A stretch of DNA of 64,000 nt, taken from contig NZ_JADPJL010000047.1 of assembly GCF_023073415.1 (NCBI RefSeq), forward strand, positions 248,001 to 312,000. The letters are read 5' to 3'. Below the pieces are notes generated by a model. The model saw nothing but the letters and a program-made list of their open reading frames with translations, did not search any database and was not told where the DNA came from. The position numbers and the translations under genes were made by a program. The DNA is from Bradyrhizobium sp. 190 (lineage in GTDB: Bacteria > Pseudomonadota > Alphaproteobacteria > Rhizobiales > Xanthobacteraceae). This document shows, piece after piece, positions 1 through 7,943 of the stretch (position 1 is the first letter of the stretch; the number at the start of each line of letters is the position of its first letter).

Positions 1-2274
1 GTGCCCGTCAATCTCGCTGCGAACGGCGCTAAGTTTCGCTTCTGTCTCGTCGGTCGGCGGCAACTCGTCCAGCGCGGCGCTGGCGCTCTCATGCGCCGCC
101 TCGGCCTCGCTGCGATCGGCGGCGAGACGGGTATGGGCTTCGGTCAGCGCGGATTTGCGCGCGGCGTGGCGATTGATCTCACGCTCGGTCGTGGCATGGC
201 GCTCGCGCGTCGCATCGGCTTCGCGCTGCGCGGCACGCCAGGCCTCGCGGGCGGCGGACTCGGCGGCGGAGGCGGCTTTCAGTTCGGCCTCGGCGTCTTC
301 GAGCGCCTGCCGCTTATTGGCGGCGTCGGTGCGGGCCTGCTCCAGCTCGTGCTCGATATCGACGAGGCGCGCGCGTTCGGCGAGACGCCGTGCGGCGCCG
401 GTCGGCGCATGAGCAGCCGCGACAAATCCGTCCCAGCGCCAGACATCGCCTTCCAGCGACACCAGCCGCTGGCCGGTCTTCAATTGCGAAACCAGTTCGG
501 CGCCGCGCTCCTTCGGCACGACGCCGATCTGCGCGAGACGACGCGCCAGCTCGGACGGCGCCTCGACATGGGCGGCAAGCGGGTCGACGCCTGCCGGCAG
601 CGACGGATCGTCGAAGCTTGCGCCCGCATTGGTCCAGCGCATCGGCGCGGAGGGGTCGACGGGGGCGTCAAGATCGTCGCCGAGGACGGCGCCGATCGCC
701 TTTTCATAGCCCTTGGTGACGGTGACGCCGTCGATGATCGGCGGCCACAAATTCTTGGTCTCGCCGTTGACGAGTTTTGAAATCGTGCGCGCTTCGGTCT
801 CCAGCCGCTGCACGCGCTTGTCGGCCTCAGTGAGCGGCGCGCGGGAGGCTTCGAGCTTCTGCCGCGCGGCGACGTGACCGGTCTCGCTGGCTTGCGCGGC
901 AGCTTCGGACGCGGCCAGCGTTTCCTGCGCGGTTTCCATGGCCGCGGCAAGCGCGTCGAGGTCGCCGAGATTGCCGGTCTCGTCGCTGAGCTTCTGCTCG
1001 TCGGCCTGAACGCTGGCGATTTCCTGATCGAGCCGGGCCAGCCGGTCGCGATGGGTGCGCACGCCGGCTTCGAGCTGTTTGCGCTTCGCGGTAAGGTCGG
1101 CGAGCGCGGTGGTCAGCTCGCCGAACATGCGCTCTGCGGCGGAAAGCGTCGCTTCTGCTTCGGAAACACGTTCATCAACGCCGGAGCGCTTTTCGACGCG
1201 TGACTTGATCTCTTCCTTTAACTCGGCGTCTTCGGTATCGAGTCGCTGCAGCGCGATCTCGGCGTCGGACGTCTGCTGCTGCTCGCGCGCAATGTCGGCG
1301 GCGAACTGCGTCAGGCGTCGGTCGAGCTCGGCGACGCGCTCCTTGGCGCGCTCTTCCTCGCGGTCGAGCTGTTCGCGTGCATTGGTAAGCCGCTGCAGTC
1401 CCGCCGCGGCGCGGGCTTCGCCCTCGCGGAGCGCCGGCAGTTCGGAGGCGCGGATCGCCTGGATACGTGCGGCCTCGGCCTGTTCGCGGGTACGCTCGGC
1501 CATTTCGCGCACGTTGATGTCGTGGGTATGCCCGGCTTCCGCAACGTCGGCATTGGCCTCCAGCCAGCGCAGATGGAACAGCGTGGCCTCGGCCTTGCGC
1601 ACCTTGGCGGCGACTTCGCGGAAGCGAATGGCCTGGCGCGCCTGCTTCTTCAACCCGTCGATCTGGCCGGACAATTGCCCGATCACGTCCTCGACGCGGG
1701 TGAGGTTGGTTTCGGCCGCCTTCAACCGCAGCTCTGCTTCGTGGCGGCGGGCGTGAAGTCCGGCGACGCCGGCGGCGTCTTCCAGCACGCGGCGGCGTTG
1801 CTCGGGTTTCGCCTGAATGATCTCGCCGATCTTGCCCTGGTGAACCAGCGCCGGCGAACGCGCGCCGGTCGCGGCATCGGCAAACAGGATCTGCACATCG
1901 CGGGCCCGGACGTCGCGGCCGTTGATGCGATAGACCGAGCCGGCCTCGCGTTCGATGCGGCGGGAGATTTCCAGCACCTGGCTGTCATTGACGGCGGCCG
2001 GCGCGGTGCGATCGGCATTGTCGATCGTCATGGTGACTTCGGCGTGGTTCCGCGCCGGACGGTTGCCGGAACCGGCAAAGATCACCGCATCCATGTCGGC
2101 GGCGCGCAGCGATTTGTGCGAGGTTTCGCCCATCGCCCAACGCAGCGCCTCGACCAGATTGGATTTGCCGCAGCCGTTCGGACCGACCACGCCGGTGAGG
2201 CCGGGTTCGATCATGAAATCAGTAGCTTCGACGAACGACTTGAAACCGTGGAGGCGGAGGCGCGTGAGTTTCAT
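1..2274 (-). CDS. smc: Chromosome segregation protein SMC (N-terminal two thirds, cut by window edge)
   Basis: SMC is the ATPase core of the bacterial condensin that organises and segregates the chromosome. The reading frame is open from the ATG at 2274 to position 1, giving 758 visible codons of roughly 1,150 usual for the family; the C-terminal coil and Walker B head lie outside. Residues 1-14 read MKLTRLRLHGFKSF, the typical SMC start, and Walker A (GPNGCGKSN) is at residues 31-39. A long Glu/Ala/Arg-rich coiled coil follows from about residue 165 to 500, then a globular hinge region (about 505-650, with GYEKAIGAVLGDDL) and the returning coil. It lies downstream of dsbA and the DUF721 gene on the same strand, with a 238-base gap that suggests its own promoter. 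Confidence 0.96.
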   Translation of the reverse strand, partial: MKLTRLRLHGFKSFVEATDFMIEPGLTGVVGPNGCGKSNLVEALRWAMGETSHKSLRAADMDAVIFAGSGNRPARNHAEVTMTIDNADRTAPAAVNDSQVLEISRRIEREAGSVYRINGRDVRARDVQILFADAATGARSPALVHQGKIGEIIQAKPEQRRRVLEDAAGVAGLHARRHEAELRLKAAETNLTRVEDVIGQLSGQIDGLKKQARQAIRFREVAAKVRKAEATLFHLRWLEANADVAEAGHTHDINVREMAERTREQAEAARIQAIRASELPALREGEARAAAGLQRLTNAREQLDREEERAKERVAELDRRLTQFAADIAREQQQTSDAEIALQRLDTEDAELKEEIKSRVEKRSGVDERVSEAEATLSAAERMFGELTTALADLTAKRKQLEAGVRTHRDRLARLDQEIASVQADEQKLSDETGNLGDLDALAAAMETAQETLAASEAAAQASETGHVAARQKLEASRAPLTEADKRVQRLETEARTISKLVNGETKNLWPPIIDGVTVTKGYEKAIGAVLGDDLDAPVDPSAPMRWTNAGASFDDPSLPAGVDPLAAHVEAPSELARRLAQIGVVPKERGAELVSQLKTGQRLVSLEGDVWRWDGFVAAAHAPTGAARRLAERARLVDIEHELEQARTDAANKRQALEDAEAELKAASAAESAAREAWRAAQREADATRERHATTEREINRHAARKSALTEAHTRLAADRSEAEAAHESASAALDELPPTDETEAKLSAVRSEIDGH

Positions 2275-2512
2275 GAACACAAATCTCTGTTGGCCGGGCG
2301 CGAATCTCCCTGCCGTGACAATACCATAGAAGGCAATGTCGGTGTGTGGACGAACAGCCTGTTGCGGCTCTTATCGGTGCGACAATGGCGAGGCCGGGGC
2401 CGAAGGGCAACGGTCCTGGGGAGCTTTTCCCAAGAGTTTTAGGGCCTTTTGAGGCGCTTTTGTCCAGTCTTTTGCTGGACTTATGGCCGCGTGTGAATCC
2501 AGCAGAAGCGAA

Positions 2513-3166
2513 TCAGCTCTTCAGCATCGCATTGATGCGCTTTGCGAATTCTTCGAAGGTCTGCTCGCCCTTGATCATCTCGCCGTTGATGAAGAAGGTG
2601 GGTGTCGACTGCACCTTCAGCACATCGGCGGCGAACTTCTGGTCGGCCGCGATCTTGTCGAGCAGCGCCTGATCCTTCAGGCAATCCTCGACCTGCGCCT
2701 GGGTGAGGCCGGCCTGCTTGCCGATCCGGGTCAGCGTCTCCGTGGTGTTCTTCACCACCCAGTCGTTCTGCTGTCTGAACAGGAGGTCGATGACGGCGAA
2801 GTATTTCGGCGCGTCGTCCTTGGCGATGCAACGCGCCAGCATCGAGCCGGCGGCAGCCTTGATGTCGAGCGGGAATTCGCGGAACACGAAACGGATCTTG
2901 CCGCTGTCGATGAATTCCGACTTGATCTTTGGAAACACTTTCTCGGTGAAGGCCGCGCAGTGCGGGCAGGTCATTGAGGCGTATTCGGTGATGGTGACCG
3001 TAGCGTTGGCCGGCCCAAGCGCCATGTCGGGCAGGGACTGCGGCTTGGCGACGTCGGCGGCGCTCTGCGCCATCGCGTCCGTGATCAGCCGCAGCGGCGA
3101 GAGGCCGGCCAGCAGGCTAAGCCCGGTCAGCGACAGGGCGGCGGTGAAAGCGCGGCGCGTGATCAT
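2513..3166 (-). CDS. DsbA-family thiol:disulfide oxidoreductase
   Basis: A 217-residue periplasmic thioredoxin-fold protein that would form or shuffle disulfides in exported proteins. The active site CPHC is at residues 67-70 and the cis-proline loop STPTFF has Pro189. The N-terminus MITRRAFTAALSLTGL resembles a twin-arginine (Tat) signal (T-R-R-A-F), followed by a hydrophobic stretch and an Ala-Gln-Ser region around 32-35, so export as a folded protein is possible. The ATG at 3166 is chosen because the signal peptide starts there; the frame stays open upstream but would overlap the neighbouring DUF721 gene. It lies between the DUF721 gene and smc, all on the minus strand. DsbA/DsbC/ScsC-like subfamily membership is not settled. 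Confidence 0.92.
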   Translation of the reverse strand: MITRRAFTAALSLTGLSLLAGLSPLRLITDAMAQSAADVAKPQSLPDMALGPANATVTITEYASMTCPHCAAFTEKVFPKIKSEFIDSGKIRFVFREFPLDIKAAAGSMLARCIAKDDAPKYFAVIDLLFRQQNDWVVKNTTETLTRIGKQAGLTQAQVEDCLKDQALLDKIAADQKFAADVLKVQSTPTFFINGEMIKGEQTFEEFAKRINAMLKS

Positions 3167-3285
3167 CAAGGTCTGCTCCCGAGTGGCGCGTTCACGCCCG
3201 AAAGAAGTACGAAAAGAAGCCTTCGCTAGCTTGAAACGCCAGTTGTGGCAATGGCGGGTTGCAGCGGCTGCGCCGCGCCCAAGGC

Positions 3286-3765
3286 TCAATTTCGCTTGAT
3301 CGCGGCGCCGAGCCGCGCCAGTGCGGCGCGCAGTTCCTCGTCCTCTACCGCGGACAGGGTTTCGGCGACCTTGGCCACCGATTTCGGGTCCGGCACGCGG
3401 CTGGGCGCGGGGCCTTTGCGGCGCGACAGCGGCGCTTGCCGCAGCGCCAGCCGGCCGACCGCGCTCCAGCCGAAGAAGCGGTTGACCCGTTGCAGGATCA
3501 CGTCGGAGGAATGCTGGATCTCCAGCGCCATCGGGCCTTCGACCCGCAATATCAGCGTGGCCGGTTCCTGCGGCTGCCCCTCCACCGGCCGCGGCCATTG
3601 CATCTTCAGCGGCTCGGAATGGGCTGATATTTCGGGTCCTGCGATGTCGGCCCAGCGCGTGACGAGTTCGCGCGCGGCAAATCCCTGCTTGGCGTAGGCG
3701 TCCGAAAACACGTCGCTGAGCAGGACGGAAAGGGGTTTTGCCGAGATCGGGCGAGGTTTTGCCAT
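3286..3765 (-). CDS. DUF721 / DciA-family protein
   Basis: A 159-residue protein of the DUF721 family. Members of this family include DciA, the ancestral loader of the replicative helicase DnaB; alphaproteobacterial proteins have the same N-terminal domain. Visible features are an N-terminal segment (FAARELVTRWADIAGPEIS), a beta-rich stretch (ATLILRVEGPMALEIQH) followed by NRFFGWSAVGRLALRQ, typical of the KH-like fold, and a charged C-terminal tail. It lies 119 bases upstream of the dsbA-like gene on the same strand and could be cotranscribed with it. The helicase-loading role is inferred from the family only. Confidence 0.85.
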   Translation of the reverse strand: MAKPRPISAKPLSVLLSDVFSDAYAKQGFAARELVTRWADIAGPEISAHSEPLKMQWPRPVEGQPQEPATLILRVEGPMALEIQHSSDVILQRVNRFFGWSAVGRLALRQAPLSRRKGPAPSRVPDPKSVAKVAETLSAVEDEELRAALARLGAAIKRN

Positions 3766-3795
3766 GGGGTCTTATACCCGTGGCGGCGGTCGGGG

Positions 3796-4116
3796 TCACG
3801 CCGCGCGCGGCCGTATCGTCTTCAGGTCGCGGTCGATCTCACGCCGCCGCTGCATCAGATCGTAGTCCATCTGCAACCCGAGGAAAAATCCCTCCGACAG
3901 ACCGAAGTAGCGCGCCAGCCGCAGGTCGGTATCGGCCGTAATATCCCGCTTGCCCAGTACAATCTCGTTGATGCGGCGCGGGGCGACGTGAACGGCACGC
4001 GCCAGCCCGTTCTGGCTGAGTCCCATCGGCTTGAGGAACTCCTCAAGCAGGATTTCGCCGGGATGCGGGTTTTGAAGCAACCCGCTCCTAGACGTGGTAG
4101 TCGACGATTTCGACAT
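3796..4116 (-). CDS. higA: HigA-family antitoxin (XRE helix-turn-helix)
   Basis: A 106-residue antitoxin that would bind and neutralise the HigB toxin and repress its own operon. The fold is a HigA/VapI-type XRE domain: HPGEILLEEFLKPMGLSQ then GLARAVHVAPRRINEIVLGK, with DTDLRLARYFGLSEGFFLGL as the helices after the recognition helix. The start at 4116 is preferred over one six codons upstream because GGGAGGA lies seven bases before it. It overlaps the 3' end of the toxin gene by 29 bases, the usual higBA order (toxin first). The pair sits between mutY and the DUF721 gene, which looks like an insertion into a housekeeping neighbourhood. Confidence 0.93.
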   Translation of the reverse strand: MSKSSTTTSRSGLLQNPHPGEILLEEFLKPMGLSQNGLARAVHVAPRRINEIVLGKRDITADTDLRLARYFGLSEGFFLGLQMDYDLMQRRREIDRDLKTIRPRAA

Positions 4117-4372
4117 GCGTCGGTCCTCCCTCATTCCAGACGAAACAGATACGCCACTGGTCGTTGATCCGGATCGAGTGCTGTCCTTGTCGATCCGCTT
4201 TCAAGGCTTCAAGTCGATTGCCCGGGGGAACGCGAAGATCGCCGAGTACCCGAACCTGGTTCAAAAGACGAAGTTTTCGGAGCGCGACATTCTGAATATC
4301 GGCCGGTAGTCGTCGGCTCCGCTGGCCGGACCAGATCCGCTCTGCTTCCGGATCGGCGAAGGTTTGAATCAC
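4088..4372 (-). CDS. higB: HigB-family toxin (RelE/ParE fold)
   Basis: A 94-residue toxin of the HigB branch of the RelE/ParE superfamily; such proteins cleave mRNA at the ribosome. The family signature is seen in RRLPADIQNVALRKLRLLNQ, the PPGNRLEAL turn and the C-terminal SIRINDQWRICFVW strand, ending in VEIVDYHV. The start is a GTG. A perfect 9-base inverted repeat lies seven bases upstream of this start and is the likely operator. The gene is full length with no frameshift, so the toxin is probably functional. Confidence 0.93.
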   Translation of the reverse strand: MIQTFADPEAERIWSGQRSRRLPADIQNVALRKLRLLNQVRVLGDLRVPPGNRLEALKADRQGQHSIRINDQWRICFVWNEGGPTHVEIVDYHV

Positions 4373-4378
4373 GCGCGA

Positions 4379-4399
4379 CTATAACGCGTCGCGTTATAG
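4379..4399. promoter_or_regulatory. Palindromic operator upstream of higBA
   Basis: CTATAACGC, three spacer bases (GTC), then GCGTTATAG: a perfect 9-base inverted repeat ending seven bases before the GTG of higB. On the minus strand it contains TATAAC, a good -10 element, so HigA bound here would block RNA polymerase. The autoregulatory role is inferred from known higBA systems. Confidence 0.75.
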
Positions 4400-4444
4400 C
4401 TTGTAAACTCTGGTCATGGGTCGAATCCGATTTTAAAGTGAGGC

Positions 4445-5542
4445 GTGCCCTCACTCGCCGCCAGCAAGAAAAAGCAGTCCGCCACAGAACACGGCGCCTC
4501 CCGCCCCGCGTTGTTGCTCGACTGGTATGACCGCCATCGCCGTCGCTTGCCCTGGCGGCCGCCGGCGGGCGAGCGGGCTGATCCGTACCGGGTCTGGCTG
4601 TCCGAAATCATGCTGCAGCAGACCGGCGTCAAAACGGTCGGGCCGTATTTCGAGAAGTTTCTGGCGCGCTGGCCGGATGTCGTCTCGCTCGGCCGCGCCT
4701 CGCAGGACGACGTGCTGCGGATGTGGGCCGGGCTGGGCTATTATTCGCGCGCGCGCAATTTGCATGCCTGCGCCGTCGCTGTGCTGCGCGACCATGGCGG
4801 GGTGTTTCCCGATACTGAGGAAGGCCTGCGCAAATTGCCGGGGATCGGCCCATATACGGCGGCGGCGATCGGCGCGATTGCCTTCGATATCAGGACCATG
4901 CCGGTGGACGGCAATATCGAGCGCGTGGCGTCGCGGCTGTTTGCGGTGGAAGAACCGCTGCCGCAGGCCAAGCCGCTTATTCAGCAATTGGCGGCGACGC
5001 TGCTCGGCGAATCTCGGGCCGGCGACAGCGCGCAAGCGCTGATGGATCTGGGCTCCTCGATCTGCACGCCGAAGAAGCCGGCCTGCGCGTTGTGCCCGCT
5101 GAACGCGGATTGTGTGGCGCGCGCGCGGGGCGATCAGGAGACTTTTCCGCGCAAGGCGCCGAAGAAGGCGGGTACGCTCCGCTGCGGCGCTGCCTTCATC
5201 GTCACGCGGGGCGATGAGCTCCTGGTCCGTACACGGGCGGAAAAGGGTCTGCTCGGCGGTATGACCGAAGTACCGGGATCGGAATGGCTGGCCGGACAGG
5301 ACGACAAGGCGGCGCTGAAGCAGGCGCCTGCGCTCAAGGGCGTGGCGCGCTGGCACCGCAAGGCGGGCGTCGTCACCCACGTCTTCACGCATTTTCCGCT
5401 CGAGCTTGTGGTGTACACCGCTGATGTCACTGCGCGCACGCGGGCGCCGGAGGGCATGCGCTGGGTGCCGATCGCAACGCTGGCCGACGAGGCTTTGCCC
5501 AACGTGATGCGCAAAGCGATCGCACACGGGCTGGGCCTCTAG
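4445..5542 (+). CDS. mutY: A/G-specific adenine DNA glycosylase MutY
   Basis: MutY removes adenine mispaired with 8-oxoguanine, preventing G-to-T transversions. The 365-residue protein has every hallmark: catalytic Glu54 in WLSEIMLQQT, the helix-hairpin-helix LPGIGPYTAAAI (131-142), catalytic Asp155 in PVDGNIERV, and the 4Fe-4S ligands Cys207, Cys214, Cys217 and Cys223 in C-x6-C-x2-C-x5-C spacing. A C-terminal NUDIX-like domain (about 240-365, with VVTHVFTHFPLEL) should read the 8-oxoG. Start is a GTG. It is transcribed divergently from higBA. Confidence 0.97.
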   Translation: MPSLAASKKKQSATEHGASRPALLLDWYDRHRRRLPWRPPAGERADPYRVWLSEIMLQQTGVKTVGPYFEKFLARWPDVVSLGRASQDDVLRMWAGLGYYSRARNLHACAVAVLRDHGGVFPDTEEGLRKLPGIGPYTAAAIGAIAFDIRTMPVDGNIERVASRLFAVEEPLPQAKPLIQQLAATLLGESRAGDSAQALMDLGSSICTPKKPACALCPLNADCVARARGDQETFPRKAPKKAGTLRCGAAFIVTRGDELLVRTRAEKGLLGGMTEVPGSEWLAGQDDKAALKQAPALKGVARWHRKAGVVTHVFTHFPLELVVYTADVTARTRAPEGMRWVPIATLADEALPNVMRKAIAHGLGL

Positions 5543-5618
5543 GCGCGGCGCGCCGAAGTCTGCTGACACCATGCTGGCAGCAGGCCCTCGATACAGAGGG
5601 AGCCTAACGGAGGTTCCC

Positions 5619-6074
5619 ATGATCAGCACCGCCCTCGATAATTTCACTGCCCCGCCGTCTTCCAGACTGCTCGGCTGGCACGTGCTCGACGCGCGGCCGA
5701 AGGATGGCTGGATCCGGATCGGCTTCGACGGCAAGCCGGATTTCTGCAACCCGGCCGGCTTCGTTCAGGGCGGCATTCTCTCGGCGATGCTCGACGACAC
5801 CATGGGGCCGGCGGTGTTCACCATGACGGACGGAAAGCTCTACACGGCGACCATCACCATGACGGTGAATTTTCTGGCGCCGGCCAAGCCCGGGCCGATC
5901 ACCGGCGAGGCCAAAGTCACCCAGCTCGGCAAGACCGTCGCCTTCGTGGAGGGGCGGCTGACGGCCGCGGATGGCACACTGCTGGCGACCGCCACGACCA
6001 GTGCGCGGCTGGTTGAGACCGCAAAGGCGATCGCGCCTTCCGCTAGCTCGCTGCCCGCGGCGCTTCCGGCTTGA
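5619..6074 (+). CDS. PaaI-type hotdog-fold thioesterase
   Basis: A 151-residue single-domain hotdog protein, likely an acyl-CoA or aryl-CoA thioesterase of the PaaI/YbgC kind. The helix motif NPAGFVQGGILSAMLDDTMG is at residues 44-63, where the family has HGG and a conserved Asp. The start at 5619 is set by CGGAGG six bases upstream. It lies 76 bases after mutY. Its 3' end overlaps the convergent FAD monooxygenase gene by 32 bases. Substrate unknown; the neighbouring monooxygenase hints at aromatic metabolism. Confidence 0.88.
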   Translation: MISTALDNFTAPPSSRLLGWHVLDARPKDGWIRIGFDGKPDFCNPAGFVQGGILSAMLDDTMGPAVFTMTDGKLYTATITMTVNFLAPAKPGPITGEAKVTQLGKTVAFVEGRLTAADGTLLATATTSARLVETAKAIAPSASSLPAALPA

Positions 6075-7329
6075 ACTGGACGATCGGCGGCTTGGCGTTG
6101 AGCCCCTCGACCTGGAAGCCGGCAACGCGTTTGTAGTTCGCGGCGATGTCTTCCAGTTCTTTCAGCGACAATACGTCGGTGACGACGTCATAGCCGTTGG
6201 GCGCGCGCTCTTCGACCATCTGCATGACCTGCTCGGGGCCGTTGCGACGGTTGAGCATGACGAGGTCTGTGGTAGCGGGCCGGCGCTCCGCCTCATAGGC
6301 CACAAGCGCGGCGTTGGTCGCGCCATGCGCCAGGATCTCGCGGGTGATGACGCGGGCGTCCAAAATCGCCTGCGACGCGCCGTTGGAGCCGATCGGGTAC
6401 ATCGGATGCGCGGCGTCGCCCATCAGCGTGACGCGGCCGAACGTCCATTGCGCAACGGGATCGCGATCGACGAGGGGATACTCATAGGCGTGCGGGCAGT
6501 TCTCGATCAGGCCGGGCACGTCGAGCCAGTCGAATTTCCAGTCCTTGAACCAGGGCAGAAACTCTTCGAGCCTGGCGGCCCGGTTATAGTCCTCGCGCCG
6601 CCACTGATAGGTTGGCGGCATGTGCCGCTCGGCAACCCAGTTGATCTTGAATTTGCCTGCGCCGTCTGCCTGCTTCGAAATCGGATAGCAGACGAATTTC
6701 AGGATTTCGTGGCCGGCCATGATCATGGTGCGGCCGGACAGGAAGGCGTCGCTTTCGGTAATGCCGCGCCACAGGATGCGCCCGTTCCAGATCGGTGGGC
6801 CTTCCTGCGGATAAAGCTTTTCGCGAACAGCCGAATGGATGCCATCCGCCGCGATCAGCAACGTGCCATCGTGATGGCCTTGTGATTTTCCGGTTGCCCT
6901 GTCGATGAATTCGGCGCGGATGCCGTTCGCCGTTTCGGTCCAGGTGGAGAGGTGATGGCTGGTGAGGATGTTCTCTGCTCCCAACCGTTCGATCGCGGTA
7001 TCGAGCAGGATCTGCTGCAGCGTGCCGCGATGGATTGAGAACTGCGGCCATTTGTAACCGGCCTCGACGCCGCGCGGCTCGCTCCAGATCGGCTTGCCGT
7101 GCTTGGAGAAATAGGCGAGCTCCTTGGTGCGCACGGCTGACACATCGAGCCGGTCGTGCAGGCCGAGTTCGATCAGCTCGCGCACCGCATGCGGCAGCAC
7201 GTTGATGCCGACGCCGAGGGGTTTCAGCTCGGACACGCTTTCGAAAACTCTGGCGGGAATGCCGATCTGGTGCAGGCTGAGCGCCAGCGTCAGCCCGCCG
7301 ATGCCACCGCCGGCGATGAGTACGGTCAT
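6043..7329 (-). CDS. FAD-dependent aromatic-hydroxylase-type monooxygenase
   Basis: A 428-residue group A flavoprotein monooxygenase (para-hydroxybenzoate/salicylate hydroxylase superfamily), using NAD(P)H, O2 and FAD to hydroxylate a probably aromatic substrate. The Rossmann motif GGGIGG is at residues 7-12, the DG motif at AADGIHSAVR (160-169), and the second FAD motif GDAAHPMYP starts at 304. Length matches the family. Its nearest upstream neighbour on the same strand is an NTF2/SnoaL-like gene, and several GST and SnoaL-like genes follow, a grouping common in catabolic loci. The substrate cannot be told from sequence. Confidence 0.93.
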   Translation of the reverse strand: MTVLIAGGGIGGLTLALSLHQIGIPARVFESVSELKPLGVGINVLPHAVRELIELGLHDRLDVSAVRTKELAYFSKHGKPIWSEPRGVEAGYKWPQFSIHRGTLQQILLDTAIERLGAENILTSHHLSTWTETANGIRAEFIDRATGKSQGHHDGTLLIAADGIHSAVREKLYPQEGPPIWNGRILWRGITESDAFLSGRTMIMAGHEILKFVCYPISKQADGAGKFKINWVAERHMPPTYQWRREDYNRAARLEEFLPWFKDWKFDWLDVPGLIENCPHAYEYPLVDRDPVAQWTFGRVTLMGDAAHPMYPIGSNGASQAILDARVITREILAHGATNAALVAYEAERRPATTDLVMLNRRNGPEQVMQMVEERAPNGYDVVTDVLSLKELEDIAANYKRVAGFQVEGLNAKPPIVQFKPEAPRAAS

Positions 7330-7435
7330 GATACGCCCCTGTTACTACACCCCTGTTATTCCCCGGGCGTCATGACATGAGAGGCGGCAGGGGGCAACTG
7401 CGAAAGCCTGGCAGATATCCCCTGCGCCAGACAGG

Positions 7436-7810
7436 TTACGGGAGTGAGGGGGGCGGGCCGAAGAAGCCGATGATCTTGACCAGCCGGCCGTCGGGACCGA
7501 CCTCGCCAAAATCGATCGACGTGTCGCCGCAGGTTCCATCCGCGCGCACCAGGCGCCAGAGGAAGCGGACCACGTTGTGATGCACGTCGATACCGCTCAT
7601 GAACTCAAGCCGCGCGCCCGGCCGCCCGGCTTGAACCGTGGCGATGTGGCGCGCGAGGGCTTCGCGCCCGGCCAGGGAAACTTTCGGGTCGACGTAAACC
7701 CCGCCTTCGCTCCAGCATTGCTCCAGCAGCGCGTGTCTGGCCGCAGCCTCTGGTTCGTTCCACGCCGCCATGTATTGCGTCACGATGTTTGCGATTGCGT
7801 TGCCGTCCAT
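7436..7810 (-). CDS. SnoaL/NTF2-like protein
   Basis: A 124-residue protein of the NTF2-like (SnoaL) alpha+beta barrel superfamily. It begins with an amphipathic helix (IVTQYMAAWNEPEAAARHAL), followed by a tryptophan-containing strand and VDPKVSLAGREALARHIATV, then strands ending in GRLVKIIGFFG. Members are cyclases, isomerases or small ligand binders. The ATG at 7810 is preferred because GGGGAG lies just upstream; the frame remains open another 45 codons. It is divergent from the MmyB-type regulator that starts at 7944 and may be its target. Confidence 0.82.
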   Translation of the reverse strand: MDGNAIANIVTQYMAAWNEPEAAARHALLEQCWSEGGVYVDPKVSLAGREALARHIATVQAGRPGARLEFMSGIDVHHNVVRFLWRLVRADGTCGDTSIDFGEVGPDGRLVKIIGFFGPPPSLP

Positions 7811-7943
7811 GAATGCTCCCCGTTCCGTCTCCGCAAAGGTGTTCGTTGCACCTGCGTCCGCTGAATTCTCGCAAGGATTTGCCGGCTCGTCACTTACATC
7901 CGAGGTAATTGCCCTTCTGACGTGATGGTCTAGATTGCCCGGC

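Noticed and set aside
1..2442. Long plus-strand open frames (1-780 and 1522-2442)
   Set aside because: They are antisense to smc, whose minus-strand frame is continuous and has Walker A and SMC motifs; the plus-strand translations are low-complexity products of GC-rich codons.
2462..2480. GTCCAG...CTGGAC hairpin after the DsbA-like gene as terminator
   Set aside because: The stem is only six bases and no T-tract follows on the minus strand.
3167..3799. Upstream extension of the DsbA-like frame (to 428 codons)
   Set aside because: It would cover the DUF721 gene in another frame and lacks homology; the signal peptide starts at 3166.
4451..5749. A 432-codon minus-strand frame
   Set aside because: Antisense to mutY, which has all catalytic and Fe-S residues.
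6043..6074. Overlap of thioesterase and monooxygenase 3' ends as a regulatory antisense device
   Set aside because: Short convergent overlaps are common in compact genomes and nothing else points to regulation.
7894..7908. TTAC-N7-GTAA as operator of the MmyB-type regulator
   Set aside because: Four-base arms are too short to separate from chance, although the divergent position would suit an operator.
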